This document shows, piece by piece, positions 46,752 through 56,232 of a DNA stretch of 64,000 nucleotides (the first letter of the stretch is position 1; every line of letters begins with the position of its first letter). Location: contig JARIBW010000028.1 in the NCBI GenBank assembly GCA_029264355.1, positions 1 to 64,000 of the forward strand, given 5' to 3'. A program made the position numbers and the translations under genes. The DNA comes from Collinsella sp. (GTDB taxonomy: Bacteria; Actinomycetota; Coriobacteriia; Coriobacteriales; Coriobacteriaceae). The notes beneath the pieces are model-generated. The model worked only from the letters and a program-made list of their open reading frames with translations. It was not told the origin of the DNA and ran no database searches.

Positions 46752-47636
46752 TCACTCCCCGTTCGGCGCGGCGGCGAGCGCAGCGGCGAGCGCGATGAAG
46801 TCCTCCGTGGTGAGCGCCTCGGCGCGGGAGGTCGGTGCGATCGCGCATGCTTCGAAAGCGGCGTCGAGCGCGCCTTTGTCAAAGCCATTCGAGCTCATGG
46901 AGTTGCGGATGGTCTTGCGGCGCTGGCCGAAGGCGGCATCGACCACGCGCGCCACGGCCGCGGCATCGACGGGAGTCGCCCCCTCGCCCCCAGCGTCGGA
47001 GACATCCACGCGATCGATACGAACGACGGCGGAATCCACGTGCGGGGCGGGCATAAAGCAGCGAGGGGGAACCTCGAAACGGCCCGTGACCTCACCGTAC
47101 AATGACAGCTTCACCGTATAGGCGCCATATGCCTTGGTCCCCGGCACAGCGGCGATGCGATCGGCCACCTCCTTTTGGACCATGACGACGGCACGGCTAA
47201 GCGACGGCATGTCCTGGAAGAACTGCAAGATGATCGTGGCGGCCACGTTATAGGGAAGATTCGCCACGAGCAGCGTGGGCTCCCCGTCGCCCGCCTCGGC
47301 GATCGCCGCGGGAGGCACCGCGAGCGCATCCCCCATGATGAAGCGGAAGTTGGGATGGGCCATGGCGTGCGCCGAGAGAATCGGCTCGAGCTCGGCGTCC
47401 ATCTCGACGGATGTCACGCGCGCAGCCTCCTGCACGAGCGCGAGCGTCAGTGTGCCGATACCCGGCCCGACCTCGAGCACGCGCTCGGTGCCCGTGAGCT
47501 CAGCCAGCGCCATGATGCGCTCGATGACGTGATTGTCGATGAGGAAGTTCTGGCCCAGACGGTGCTTGGTCGCCAGGCCGAACGCCTCGAGCATCTCGCG
47601 CGTGGCCGTGGGGTTCGCGAGCGGGGACGTGGTCAT
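46752..47636 (-). CDS. rsmA: 16S rRNA A1518/A1519 dimethyltransferase RsmA (KsgA)
   Basis: 294 residues. SAM-binding VLEVGPGIGTLTLALVQEA, LGQNFLIDNHVIERIM at the N-terminus, NLPYNVAATIILQFF (catalytic NLPY), and C-terminal RRKTIRNSM. Dimethylates two adenosines in helix 45 late in 30S assembly. Start ATG 47636 follows GGAG. The next gene begins five bases after its stop. Confidence 0.95.
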   Translation of the reverse strand: MTTSPLANPTATREMLEAFGLATKHRLGQNFLIDNHVIERIMALAELTGTERVLEVGPGIGTLTLALVQEAARVTSVEMDAELEPILSAHAMAHPNFRFIMGDALAVPPAAIAEAGDGEPTLLVANLPYNVAATIILQFFQDMPSLSRAVVMVQKEVADRIAAVPGTKAYGAYTVKLSLYGEVTGRFEVPPRCFMPAPHVDSAVVRIDRVDVSDAGGEGATPVDAAAVARVVDAAFGQRRKTIRNSMSSNGFDKGALDAAFEACAIAPTSRAEALTTEDFIALAAALAAAPNGE

Positions 47637-47741
47637 ACGCGCTCCATTCAAAAGCTCAACAAAGAGACCGACCCCCAAAGCACCCAAGATCACCGCAGAT
47701 GAGCGGCGAGGTCGGGGGCCTCGGATGGTCGGTCGACTCGA

Positions 47742-49343
47742 TTAACCCAGGCGAGGGAAGAGGGCCTCGCCCTTCTCGACCGGAAGACCGGCGGCCAGCT
47801 GGCCCCAGACGCAAGACGCGCCCATGTCGTCGGTCTCGGCCTCGCCCTCGCAGCCGATGCGGCGCAGGGCCTCGGCGGACGTGGAAGGCATGAGCGGCAT
47901 AAGCAGGTGGGCGGAGATGCGGATGGCCTCCAGCAGGTTCCAGATCACATTGGCGAGCTCACCGATCTTCGCGGGGTCCTTGGCCAGCGTCCAGGGCTCG
48001 GAGTCCTCGATGTAGTGGTTGGCGGCATGAACCAGGTCCATGATCTCCTTGGCCGCGTCCCCGTAGGCGAAAGCCTCCATCTTGGCGGCATAGCGCTCGA
48101 AGATGCCCTCGGCGGCCGCGGCCAGCGGGTTCTCGGCATAGCCGGCGGCCTCGGCATCGCGCGCGGGCGTCGCACCGTCGAAGTACTTGATGCACATGTT
48201 GGTCGAACGCGAAATCAGATTGCCCCAGCTGTTGGCGAGGTCGGCGTTATAGACCTGCTCCATACGGCCGAAGCTGATGGCGCCATCGGTACCGGGAGTG
48301 ACGTCGGTCATGAAGTAATAGCGATAACCCTCGACGCCGAGCTTCTCGATGACCTCGCGCGGGGCGATGGCGTTGCCGCGGGACTTGGACATCTTCTCGG
48401 CCTTGCCGGTCTCCTCGTTCTTGACGGTGAGGAAGCCGTGGGCGAAAACATGCTCGGGAAGGGCCTCGCCCAGCGCCATGAGCATGGCGGGCCAAATCAC
48501 GCAGTGGAAGCGGATGATGTCCTTGCCCACGATGTGGGTCTGCGCGGGCCAACGGTAGGCAAAGTCGGCGGCGGCCCCGTCGCCCTCGGCACCGTAGCCC
48601 ACGGCGGTCATGTAGTTGGTGAGCGCATCGAACCACACATAGGTGACGTGCTCGTCGTCGAAGGGCACCTCGATGCCCCAGTCGAAGGACGTACGGGAGA
48701 CGGACAGGTCGTTCAGACCGCCCTCGACGAAGGAGCGGACCTCGTTCATCCGAAAATCGGGCTGGACGAAATCGGGGTGCTCATCATAGAGGGCGAGCAA
48801 CTTGTCCTGGAACGCGGAAAGCTTGAAGAACCAGCTCTCCTCCTTGACGCGCTCGAGCGGACGATCGCAGTCGGGGCAGAGATGGGCGCCTTGCGTACCG
48901 CGGGCCTCGTCGGCCTTCTCGACCTGGGTCTCGGTGAAGAAGGTCTCGTCCGGCACGCAATACCAGCCATCGTAGCTGCCCTTGTAGATATAGCCGGATT
49001 CCCGCATGCGCTCCCACAGGTACTGCACGGCGCGCTTCTGACGGTCCTCGGTGGTGCGGATGAAATCGTCGTTGGAAATCTCCAACTCCTCCCACAGCTC
49101 ATGGAAGTGCGGGGCCTGGGAGTCGCACCACTCCTGCGGGGTCATGCCGTGCGCCTCGGCCGCCTCGGCGACCTTCTGGCCGTGCTCGTCCATACCGGTG
49201 AGGAACTTGACGCTGTAACCGGCGGCGCGACGATAGCGCGCCTGGACATCGGCGATGATCGTGGAGTACGCGGTGCCCAGATGCGGGTCGGCGTTCACGT
49301 AGTAGATGGGCGTGGTGATGTAGTAGGACGGCTTCGAGCTCAT
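47742..49343 (-). CDS. metG: Methionyl-tRNA synthetase
   Basis: 533 residues, class I synthetase. TPIYYVNADPHLGTAYSTI (HIGH-like motif), GMDEHGQKVAEAA, one zinc Cys pair (CPDCDRPL), the KMSKS loop as EKMSKSRGNAI, and an anticodon-binding helical domain. No C-terminal tRNA-binding extension, so it resembles the short type. Start ATG 49343 with GGAAGG upstream. Confidence 0.95.
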   Translation of the reverse strand: MSSKPSYYITTPIYYVNADPHLGTAYSTIIADVQARYRRAAGYSVKFLTGMDEHGQKVAEAAEAHGMTPQEWCDSQAPHFHELWEELEISNDDFIRTTEDRQKRAVQYLWERMRESGYIYKGSYDGWYCVPDETFFTETQVEKADEARGTQGAHLCPDCDRPLERVKEESWFFKLSAFQDKLLALYDEHPDFVQPDFRMNEVRSFVEGGLNDLSVSRTSFDWGIEVPFDDEHVTYVWFDALTNYMTAVGYGAEGDGAAADFAYRWPAQTHIVGKDIIRFHCVIWPAMLMALGEALPEHVFAHGFLTVKNEETGKAEKMSKSRGNAIAPREVIEKLGVEGYRYYFMTDVTPGTDGAISFGRMEQVYNADLANSWGNLISRSTNMCIKYFDGATPARDAEAAGYAENPLAAAAEGIFERYAAKMEAFAYGDAAKEIMDLVHAANHYIEDSEPWTLAKDPAKIGELANVIWNLLEAIRISAHLLMPLMPSTSAEALRRIGCEGEAETDDMGASCVWGQLAAGLPVEKGEALFPRLG

Positions 49344-49424
49344 GACGCGCGGCTTCCTTCCCTCTTTGGTTTTCGTGCAATGCTCCATATTAGCAGGTTG
49401 GGCGCGTGTACCGCCACCCGGCGC

Positions 49425-50348
49425 TTACGCGCCTTGCTGCACCTCGAGCACCAGGTTGTACACGTCGCGTTTCTTACGCGAGTACTTCTGGGACAGACGT
49501 TTGGCGAGGGCGTTGGCAGGTTCGCCGGCGGCAAGGCCCTCGGCGATATCCGCAGCAAGCAGCTCCTCGGGATCGGCGGCCGATCCATCATCCGAGCCCG
49601 CCGCAAACACCGCCTGCAGACGCTCGATTTCCTCTTCGTTTGGAGGTGCCACCACGATGACCATCTCGCCCTTGAGTTCTCCGCGCTCGCGGACCCGTTC
49701 GAGCAGATCCGGTGCGACATCGCGCAAGACCTCCTCGTGCAGTTTGGTGAGCTCGCGGCACAGCGCCACCACGCGCCCCGGAAACACCTCGGCTATCGCC
49801 TCGAGGGACGCCTCGGCCCGATGCGGGGACTCGTAGAACAGCAACGCACCGGGAATGGACGCGAGACGGCGCAGGCGCTTTACCCGCTCACCGTGTTTGC
49901 GCGGCAAAAAGCCCTCGAAGAAAAACTGATCGCACGGAATGCCGGAGAGCACGAGCGCCGTCACGCACGCAGATGGACCCGGCAGGACCTCGACGCGCAC
50001 GCCCGCCTCTCGAGCCGCGTCGACGAGCACCTGGCCGGGGTCGGAAACGCTCGGCATGCCGGCATCCGAGGCAAAGGCGATTCGCTCGCCGGCGAGCAGT
50101 CGGTCAACGAGCTCGGGAGCGCGCCGGGCGATCACGTTCTCATCACAGCGAATAAGCGGCTTGGAAATGCCCAGATGGGCCAAGAGCTTCGAGGTCACAC
50201 GCGTGTCCTCGCAACAAATCGCATCAGCCTCGCGAAAAGCCTGCGCAGCGCGCGGGGTAAGGTCGCCCAGGTTGCCGATCGGCGTGCCGACCATGGAGAG
50301 CACTCCCTGTCCGCCGGCACCGGTGCGCTCCACCTTGTTCTCCACCAT
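49425..50348 (-). CDS. rsmI: 16S rRNA 2'-O-methyltransferase RsmI
   Basis: 307 residues. Tetrapyrrole-methylase fold: LSMVGTPIGNLGDLTPRA, CEDTRVTSKLLAHLGI, FASDAGMPSVSDPGQVLV, VLPGPSACVTALVLSGI, LLFYESPHRAEASL. Methylates C1402 of 16S rRNA. It lies three bases downstream of the GH5-like gene and upstream of metG, an order common in Firmicutes. Confidence 0.95.
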   Translation of the reverse strand: MVENKVERTGAGGQGVLSMVGTPIGNLGDLTPRAAQAFREADAICCEDTRVTSKLLAHLGISKPLIRCDENVIARRAPELVDRLLAGERIAFASDAGMPSVSDPGQVLVDAAREAGVRVEVLPGPSACVTALVLSGIPCDQFFFEGFLPRKHGERVKRLRRLASIPGALLFYESPHRAEASLEAIAEVFPGRVVALCRELTKLHEEVLRDVAPDLLERVRERGELKGEMVIVVAPPNEEEIERLQAVFAAGSDDGSAADPEELLAADIAEGLAAGEPANALAKRLSQKYSRKKRDVYNLVLEVQQGA

Positions 50349-50351
50349 CCG

Positions 50352-51416
50352 TTACTCCATCATCGCGCGCTCGAGCGGGGCCAAGGCCACCCGGGCATCC
50401 CACGCCGCGATGCGACGCTCCGTCTTCCAGGTTTGGAAGAACCACCCATCCGCATCGTCGAATGTCGCAAGCTGATTGGAGACGAACACGCGCTCATACG
50501 CACGGCGCCCCTCGGGGGTCAGGGAGGAGCCCGCCAGCACCGCTGCGCCCGACCACTCGCCGACGAACACCGGGAATCCAAGATCGGTCGCCCGGTGAAT
50601 CAGGTCCCTGTTGCGCCCAAGCGCGGCGGAAAGGCCCCTCGGAGTGGTGATGTCCTGCGCAGTCTCATCACGGAAGTGATACAGATGCACATCCATCACG
50701 ACGTTCTGGTACCGATCGCCGGCCATGAAGCGCTTCCAAGCGCCGGGATAGCCGGAATCCGAGAAGACGATGGCCTTGCGAGAGGGCATGTGACGACGAA
50801 TCGCCTCATACGCATCGCGATAAAAGTTGCGCAGGTAGTGACTGGGAATGCCCTCGGTCACGGTAAGCAGGTTTTTACGTACGCTCATCACGGGCGAATC
50901 GAGCAGCTCGATGCCGAGCAAGCCGTCCCGCTCGCCGTAACGCTCCGCCAAGCGCTCGAGCGTCTCGAGCGCGACGGCGCGGCCGCTCACGGAAGAATGC
51001 CAGTCGCCCACGATATCGGAAGTCGCGGAAGACCCGTTCGCATCGCCCTGCCCACCGGGAACGGTCGCCAAATCGAGCAAGACGCGCATCTCGTACTTCT
51101 CCGCCCACTCCAGCGCGCGATCGATGTAGTCGATGCAGGAGATATAAGACTCGCGATCGGTCTGCGAACCGAACACGTGCCATGGCAAGGGAATGCGCAC
51201 CGCGTTGAGGCCCATAGCGGACATGCGCTTGAAATCAGCCTCGGAAATAAAGGTCTCATAGTGTTCGCGGACGCGCTCGTTATAGGCGACCGCGCCCAGC
51301 ACCTGCTGAAGCTCCGCATCGTTTGAGGCGCCGGTGGCGGCAAATAGCGACGGTGTGACCCATGGCTCCAAGATGAACCAGCCGGACAAATTGACACCGC
51401 GGATCCTGTCTGACAT
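50352..51416 (-). CDS. GH5-like protein (exo-beta-1,3-glucanase group) lacking acid/base residue
   Basis: 354 residues, intracellular by the lack of a signal peptide. The fold is clear: RGVNLSGWFILEPWVTPSLF (6-25), MGLNAVRIPLPWHVFG with Arg 74, VHLYHF with His 244 and Tyr 246, nucleophile Glu 287 in VFVGEWSGA, and GWFFQTWKTE with Trp 330. The motif normally reading NEP reads Asp 173-Ser 174-Pro 175, and the DLHGAPG motif reads DLATVPG. The acid/base Glu and a conserved His are therefore absent. It may be a non-catalytic or altered enzyme. Start ATG 51416 follows GGGGAG. Confidence 0.85.
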   Translation of the reverse strand: MSDRIRGVNLSGWFILEPWVTPSLFAATGASNDAELQQVLGAVAYNERVREHYETFISEADFKRMSAMGLNAVRIPLPWHVFGSQTDRESYISCIDYIDRALEWAEKYEMRVLLDLATVPGGQGDANGSSATSDIVGDWHSSVSGRAVALETLERLAERYGERDGLLGIELLDSPVMSVRKNLLTVTEGIPSHYLRNFYRDAYEAIRRHMPSRKAIVFSDSGYPGAWKRFMAGDRYQNVVMDVHLYHFRDETAQDITTPRGLSAALGRNRDLIHRATDLGFPVFVGEWSGAAVLAGSSLTPEGRRAYERVFVSNQLATFDDADGWFFQTWKTERRIAAWDARVALAPLERAMME

Positions 51417-51519
51417 CGGTGCTCCCCTCGAGTTTCGGTCGGCGCGGCAAGAGCCGCCGCAATACAATCCTAATACCCCAAGCCAACTTGTTGCGATCGG
51501 TCGGACATGGAGCCGGTAC

Positions 51520-51551
51520 AAAAAAGACCTCCTGTCTCCAGGAGGTCTTTT
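51520..51551. terminator. Terminator between tRNA-Phe and the GH5-like gene
   Basis: AAAAGACCTCCTG / CAGGAGGTCTTTT, perfect 13-base arms around TCTC; works in either direction, ten bases past the tRNA. Confidence 0.9.
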
Positions 51552-51564
51552 CAATGACGAGGGT

Positions 51565-51636
<72 letters not shown>

Positions 51637-51665
51637 AAGTCATGCTGTCGCTGACAGCGGAGATT

Positions 51666-51693
51666 ACTATACCAGATTGGAAAACTCGGTCAA
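51666..51693 (-). promoter_or_regulatory. Promoter of tRNA-Phe
   Basis: TTGACC at 51688-51693, 16-base spacer, TATAGT at 51666-51671 on the minus strand, about 30 bases before the tRNA. Confidence 0.75.
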
Positions 51694-51784
51694 GCGACTT
51701 TTTTGGAAATAGTTTGGAACGACCGCCTTCCGCCGGCGCGCCGCATGCATCGCGACGCCCACCTCCCAGCTCACCCGACCCACC

Positions 51785-52123
51785 TCACGCACCGTCAGAT
51801 CGGCGCTCCAATGCAAACCGCGACCCGGGGCAGCTGATCAAGCGCCACCCGCCCACGTTTTCCACGTGCTTCATGATTCCGCCATCGCCATCGGCGAACG
51901 CGATATCGAGATCGAATCTCATACCGCAGGTATGCACGGAGCAGCAATGCGGAAACACCAGCACGCACGGCTCATCGCCACCCCTGTCGAAATCAGGATG
52001 ACCAAAGCCCCAAAGGCGAGCGGGAAACGTGCAAGCCCATCTCACCTCCCCCGACCACCCCAGCGCCTCAATCGCCCTCTCCGCCGCACGGGGATTGAAT
52101 GAACCCGCACCCTTCGGCGCCAT
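51785..52123 (-). CDS. DUF192-family protein, last gene of the Tad operon
   Basis: 112 residues. VLVFPHCCSVHTCGMRFDLD and IAFADGDGGIMKHVENVGGW match the DUF192 core (V-T-x-G-M, then D-x-x-F), and the end FALERRSDGA matches its LE end. No known activity. The ATG 52123 overlaps the TadE stop (TGATG), so it is translated with the pilus genes. Confidence 0.8.
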   Translation of the reverse strand: MAPKGAGSFNPRAAERAIEALGWSGEVRWACTFPARLWGFGHPDFDRGGDEPCVLVFPHCCSVHTCGMRFDLDIAFADGDGGIMKHVENVGGWRLISCPGSRFALERRSDGA

Positions 52124-52617
52124 CACACGATCACCCCCGAACGCCATGGGTCGATCGTGATGCGCCGCTCATGTTTCAAGAACAACGGCGCGCCCAACTC
52201 GACGCCGGCGATCGACCACCCCTGCGGCCACGGTCGATACCGCATCGCGCAGGTGACGTCTCGCAGCGAGCCCGTAAGTCCGAGCGATGCCGCGCCATCG
52301 CCCCCACCTTGCCCCTCCTCGGAGACCTCCACTTCGATCTCCACCTCATAGCCTTCCATCGCACACTCCAACTCCGCCGCCACGGCATCCGCCACGCCCC
52401 CTGTCCCGGCCCCCGCATCGGGTTCGGACGCCGACGGGGAGCTTCCGTGCGCCAAGACGATGTCGGGGGCCACGCGGTCGAATCTCGCCGTTGCGGACAC
52501 GAATACCATCATGTTGTAGGTGATCAACGCCAGCACGACGAGGACCGGCGCCACCACCGCGAGTTCGACCGTCGCCTGAGCCCCCTCCTCGCACAGCAGC
52601 CCCTTACGTACCGGCAT
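52123..52617 (-). CDS. tadE: TadE-like pseudopilin
   Basis: 164 residues. Short Arg/Lys start, then EEGAQATVELAVVAPVLVVL: the conserved GAxATVE site followed by one membrane span, as in TadE minor pilins cleaved by a prepilin peptidase. The rest is an extracellular domain with two Cys. It overlaps the preceding gene by 14 bases. Confidence 0.85.
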   Translation of the reverse strand: MPVRKGLLCEEGAQATVELAVVAPVLVVLALITYNMMVFVSATARFDRVAPDIVLAHGSSPSASEPDAGAGTGGVADAVAAELECAMEGYEVEIEVEVSEEGQGGGDGAASLGLTGSLRDVTCAMRYRPWPQGWSIAGVELGAPLFLKHERRITIDPWRSGVIV

Positions 52618-54634
52618 CCCCCATCTCCCTTCCTCCCAACAGATCACGCACCCGAAGCGTGATGGGCACGACTCTCCCGCTCGGCAGCCGCACCTCGGCC
52701 AAAACGATTTCGAGCGAGGTCAGGCGCTCCCCCAGGTCGTAACCGACGGCCCGTGCCATACCCTCGAAATCGAGATCGACCTTCGACAGCTCGCGCAACG
52801 CGGCCTGGGCATCCGCCAGGGCCGGCACGTCGGAACGCGCAAGGACATCCGCGCTGTCGACCAGGACCGGCTTGCGAGGCCGCATATCGACCGGCTGCAT
52901 GTCGAGCGAGCGCACCACCCCCGTCAGCCGGTCCCCCAGCCAATTCCCAACAGAGCCGAGCCCTTGGCCGTCAAGGTTTCGCATGGCCTCGTCGAACGCC
53001 CCTTCCAACCCTTGACCGGCATCCCCATAGGAGACCAACAACTTCCCCCACAGATCCATGACCCCGTCCATCAACCCAACCACTCCGTCAGATCCGACAC
53101 GCTCCTGAAGTGACGAGAAGAACCCGGACAGCACATCATCGCCTTCGGAGATTCCATCTGGCGCGAGAACCGCGGCCGCGATGGCGCCCCGCCGTGACAT
53201 ATCGGAGCTGGCGACGAACGATGTATCAAGCGCGTCGGGCGTCGCGCGATCCGAAGACACCACGAAGGAGACGCACCCAAAGCGACCCGGGGGCGCTATG
53301 CGCGGGCGCTTTCCCCCAAGCACCGTTATGGCCTGGTCGAATGCATCCGCCGCCCGCTCGGCATCCCCGCGCGCGGCCGCCTCGGCATCGTTTTGACGCC
53401 CTCTCGCCTCGAGATATTCCCGAAGCGCCTTCGTGAACGCCCTCAAGTGATATTCGAACCCGTTGTCGATCGACGTCGATGCAGCGGGCGCCCGGCCGAG
53501 ATCGTCGACCCCGAAACGGCACGTCGGGCACTCCAAAGTGGAGCCTCCGTCCAACGAGGCGAGGGAGGCACGCGCCCCTGGGGCCCCTCGGGCACCAGGA
53601 CACGACTCGTCGAAGTGCAGCGTCGGTCCCGATGCCTCCATGCTCGTCGGCCACACCTCTTCGGTGTAAAGCCGCGTCTGCCTCACTTCATCGCCGTTGC
53701 GCGGCAGAAACTCGAGCGTGGTGTACGCCTCCTTACCGTCGTCGACCACGCGGGCGTCCTCGAGGCACCCGAGCGCATATCGATAGAATGCGCGACGGGC
53801 CGCGGCATCCGCGCGCGCCTCCACGCCGTTTCCCTCGGACTTGTCGTTGTCGTACCTCCAGCGGTAATAAGCACGGGCACGCCTCAGCGCGAACTCGGGA
53901 TCCCACGTGACGCTCGAGGCGAAATCGGGATTCTCGGCAGCCGACACCCCCGAAAGACGCCCCACCCGTTCCTGCATGTTTCGACCGGGTGCGCCGCAAT
54001 CTGCCAACCACGCCTCCTCCCTCCTCGTCGCAACCTCCTCCGAGATCCGCGCGAGTTCGGCCGCCGCCTCCTCAAGGCCGCCGCACGCCTGTTCCAAACC
54101 CTCGGTGTCAATCCCCTCCCCCTCGAGCGCGGGAAACTCCGATGCGGATGCAGCCGGGACCGCAAAGGCGGTGCCGCGATACCCAGCTCCCCCCGATCCC
54201 TGCGCATCGCAGGTGCGCGCCGCATTCGCCGCGACTAAGAACGGCAGGGACCCTTCGACCCGCTTCAACCCGCCCGAGGCCGACGATGCGAATGAATTCC
54301 GCATATCGAATACGCGCGCGGCGACGTCCAACGTCTCCCGGGCAAGCGCCTGTCCGCCCGGGACGAACAGCCCGACCATCCCCGCCCCCGTCATCGTGAA
54401 CCCCGCAAGGCCCAAACTCAGCACGCACGCGTCCAAAACCGTCGCCGCCGTGTAATAAGAACTCACCACGTTTTCACCGGCCAGCGCGGCGGCGTCGGCG
54501 CTAACCTGGACATCGCCCGCCCGCGATGCGCTCCATATCGCCAGAGACGATGAAAAGAGCAGGGAGAGGACCATGAGCATCGCGCAAGCGGAAGCCACGG
54601 TCGTGTAGGCTCCGTCCTCGATGAACAAGTCCAT
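52604..54634 (-). CDS. tadG: TadG-like pilus assembly protein
   Basis: 676 residues. N-terminal span (TVASACAMLMVLSLLFSSSL) followed by VSADAAALAGENVVSSYY, a helper sequence seen in TadG/Flp-related proteins, and a large outer part rich in Ala, Arg and Glu with several Cys (CPTCRF). Likely an integral pilus-assembly component facing the wall. No von Willebrand domain is evident. The start ATG 54634 follows GGGGAGAAGG. Confidence 0.7.
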   Translation of the reverse strand: MDLFIEDGAYTTVASACAMLMVLSLLFSSSLAIWSASRAGDVQVSADAAALAGENVVSSYYTAATVLDACVLSLGLAGFTMTGAGMVGLFVPGGQALARETLDVAARVFDMRNSFASSASGGLKRVEGSLPFLVAANAARTCDAQGSGGAGYRGTAFAVPAASASEFPALEGEGIDTEGLEQACGGLEEAAAELARISEEVATRREEAWLADCGAPGRNMQERVGRLSGVSAAENPDFASSVTWDPEFALRRARAYYRWRYDNDKSEGNGVEARADAAARRAFYRYALGCLEDARVVDDGKEAYTTLEFLPRNGDEVRQTRLYTEEVWPTSMEASGPTLHFDESCPGARGAPGARASLASLDGGSTLECPTCRFGVDDLGRAPAASTSIDNGFEYHLRAFTKALREYLEARGRQNDAEAAARGDAERAADAFDQAITVLGGKRPRIAPPGRFGCVSFVVSSDRATPDALDTSFVASSDMSRRGAIAAAVLAPDGISEGDDVLSGFFSSLQERVGSDGVVGLMDGVMDLWGKLLVSYGDAGQGLEGAFDEAMRNLDGQGLGSVGNWLGDRLTGVVRSLDMQPVDMRPRKPVLVDSADVLARSDVPALADAQAALRELSKVDLDFEGMARAVGYDLGERLTSLEIVLAEVRLPSGRVVPITLRVRDLLGGREMGDAGT

Positions 54635-54695
54635 TCCCAGCCTTCTCCCCGGAAGGGGAAGGACCTCGCCTCCGCAGCGTCCTCGCCGACGCCGC

Positions 54696-55193
54696 CTATT
54701 CCCACACCGCGATCCAGTCTTCATAATCGCCCTCAACCCACGAGGGCCTCCCCTCATACGCAACGCACACCTCCATCCGCACATCGCCATGGTCCCCCAG
54801 CTCCCCGAACGCTCGGGCAAATGCCCCGATCACGGGAAGCGGGGTCACATGGCCGACAATCGCGACTTCAACCGAACCGCCCGTGTCCCGAGCTGAGACG
54901 CATTCGATATCCCAGGAACGCGGTCCCCCTGCATGAAAGATCGCCAAGTCCGGCACGGCCGCCAGTCGCCTGTATGCGAACCGTTCGTATGCCTCCACCT
55001 CATCTGAACCCGAAACCATGAGCCGGGCCGTCTCGGATGCGGCGGATTCCATAACGGAGCGCGTGTACAGCAGGCACACCGGCTGCAACGCCAGCAGCAG
55101 CAACGTGAGGAAAACCGGGAAGACCAGCGCGCCCTCGACCGTCGCCTGCGCCCGGGATTCCCAAAACAGCTCAGTACAGCGCGATATCGACAT
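54696..55193 (-). CDS. tadE: TadE-like minor pilin
   Basis: 165 residues. SRAQATVEGALVFPVFLTLL is the TadE site and span. The outer domain has two Cys and acidic ends (EGDYEDWIAVWE). The start ATG 55193 follows AAGGGG and overlaps the end of the preceding gene by 23 bases. Confidence 0.85.
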   Translation of the reverse strand: MSISRCTELFWESRAQATVEGALVFPVFLTLLLLALQPVCLLYTRSVMESAASETARLMVSGSDEVEAYERFAYRRLAAVPDLAIFHAGGPRSWDIECVSARDTGGSVEVAIVGHVTPLPVIGAFARAFGELGDHGDVRMEVCVAYEGRPSWVEGDYEDWIAVWE

Positions 55194-55377
55194 AGCCGTC
55201 CCCTTCGAGTCCATGTGACGCCGCTTCCACGGCGGCGTCGACGAACCGCCCGCGTTCAGCCACCCTCCATAGCGCCGCCATCCCCGCGATGAGCGCGAGC
55301 ACGGCGAACACCGTCAATGCATACTCCACCGTCCCCTGCGCGGCCTCCTCTCCGGCAACGCCGCGCACACCCGGCAT
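55171..55377 (-). CDS. Short TadE/Flp-like pseudopilin
   Basis: 68 residues. EEAAQGTVEYALTVFAVLAL is a prepilin-type site and span; only about 30 residues follow. It is smaller than TadE and larger in polarity than Flp, so its place in the pilus is unclear. The ATG 55377 overlaps the preceding stop (TGATG). Confidence 0.7.
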   Translation of the reverse strand: MPGVRGVAGEEAAQGTVEYALTVFAVLALIAGMAALWRVAERGRFVDAAVEAASHGLEGDGYVDIALY

Positions 55378-55940
55378 CAACGCTCGGACAGCACGCGCGT
55401 CACCCGGACGCGGCTGACCGCATCGTCCTCCGTGGTGACCAGCAACACATCGCACCATGCCGTCCCCTCCCTCAGCACCGCTCCCCACACATTTCCCTTG
55501 AGGTCCAGATAGCCGCTCGCGACGAGAGAGGCCGTCCCTGTGCGCGCATACGCCCTGAGGACGTCCTCCGCAAGCACGGGCAGGCTGGCGCGGCCCTCGA
55601 ACTCCACCGAAGCGCAGGACTCGTCGCCCGCACGGGGCGCCTCCTTCTGCCATGCGCGGAGATCATCCAAAAACCCGCCGAGGGAGCTGGCCCGCGCATG
55701 TCCGGACATCATCGGGGGCAAGCCCATGACCAGCCCATTCGGTGAATCCCCAGTAGAACCACCCTCATCTGAACGGGCGCTCTCGACGGCCCCATCGCGA
55801 AGCGGTCCCCTCTCCTCCTCGGACTCCGAGCGCACGCGCTCGTTCACCGTGCATTGCGTCGCGAAAACAAGGACGGCCGAAAGCGCCATGAGGGCCAGTG
55901 GAAGCGCCGCAAGGCGCCAGTTCGCGCGCCTCCCCCTCAC
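55377..55940 (-). CDS. Tad-operon protein of unknown function, one N-terminal span
   Basis: 187 residues. Basic start (MRGRRANWRL), hydrophobic segment LAALPLALMALSAVLVFATQ then Cys. The rest is polar with an acidic segment (RSESEEERGPLRD) and a compact C-terminal domain (VLAEDVLRAYARTG, CDVLLVTTEDDAVSRV). Could be an exported assembly factor. GTG 55940 is preferred since it overlaps the flp stop (GTGA). Confidence 0.65.
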   Translation of the reverse strand: MRGRRANWRLAALPLALMALSAVLVFATQCTVNERVRSESEEERGPLRDGAVESARSDEGGSTGDSPNGLVMGLPPMMSGHARASSLGGFLDDLRAWQKEAPRAGDESCASVEFEGRASLPVLAEDVLRAYARTGTASLVASGYLDLKGNVWGAVLREGTAWCDVLLVTTEDDAVSRVRVTRVLSER

Positions 55941-56221
55941 AGGCTGTTGATCCCCTGCGAGATCGCCTCCCATAGCGAGCTGACCTTGTCTCGAAACGCC
56001 ACGATCGCCAGAATCGCTATCACCACCAACACTCCGACGAGAATCGCGTACTCGGTCGTGCCTTGCCCGCTCTCCTCGCGCAGAATTTTGCGGACCGACT
56101 TACCGCCCGATGCGGCCCACATCGGGCCAGGGGACAGCAACGGGCACGCAGCCGCGACACCGCGCGCCGTCTCCCGCGCCTCCCTCAGCGCCTCCTCGAC
56201 AAATACCGAAAGCTTGATCAT
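55937..56221 (-). CDS. flp: Flp-type major pilin
   Basis: 94 residues. ESGQGTTEYAILVGVLVVIA is the prepilin cleavage site and hydrophobic core of Flp/Fap pilins, ending in a short outer tail (FRDKVSSLWEAISQG). The leader is longer than usual (about 55 residues). Start ATG 56221 follows GGAGG. Confidence 0.85.
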   Translation of the reverse strand: MIKLSVFVEEALREARETARGVAAACPLLSPGPMWAASGGKSVRKILREESGQGTTEYAILVGVLVVIAILAIVAFRDKVSSLWEAISQGINSL

Positions 56222-56232
56222 GGCATCCTCCT

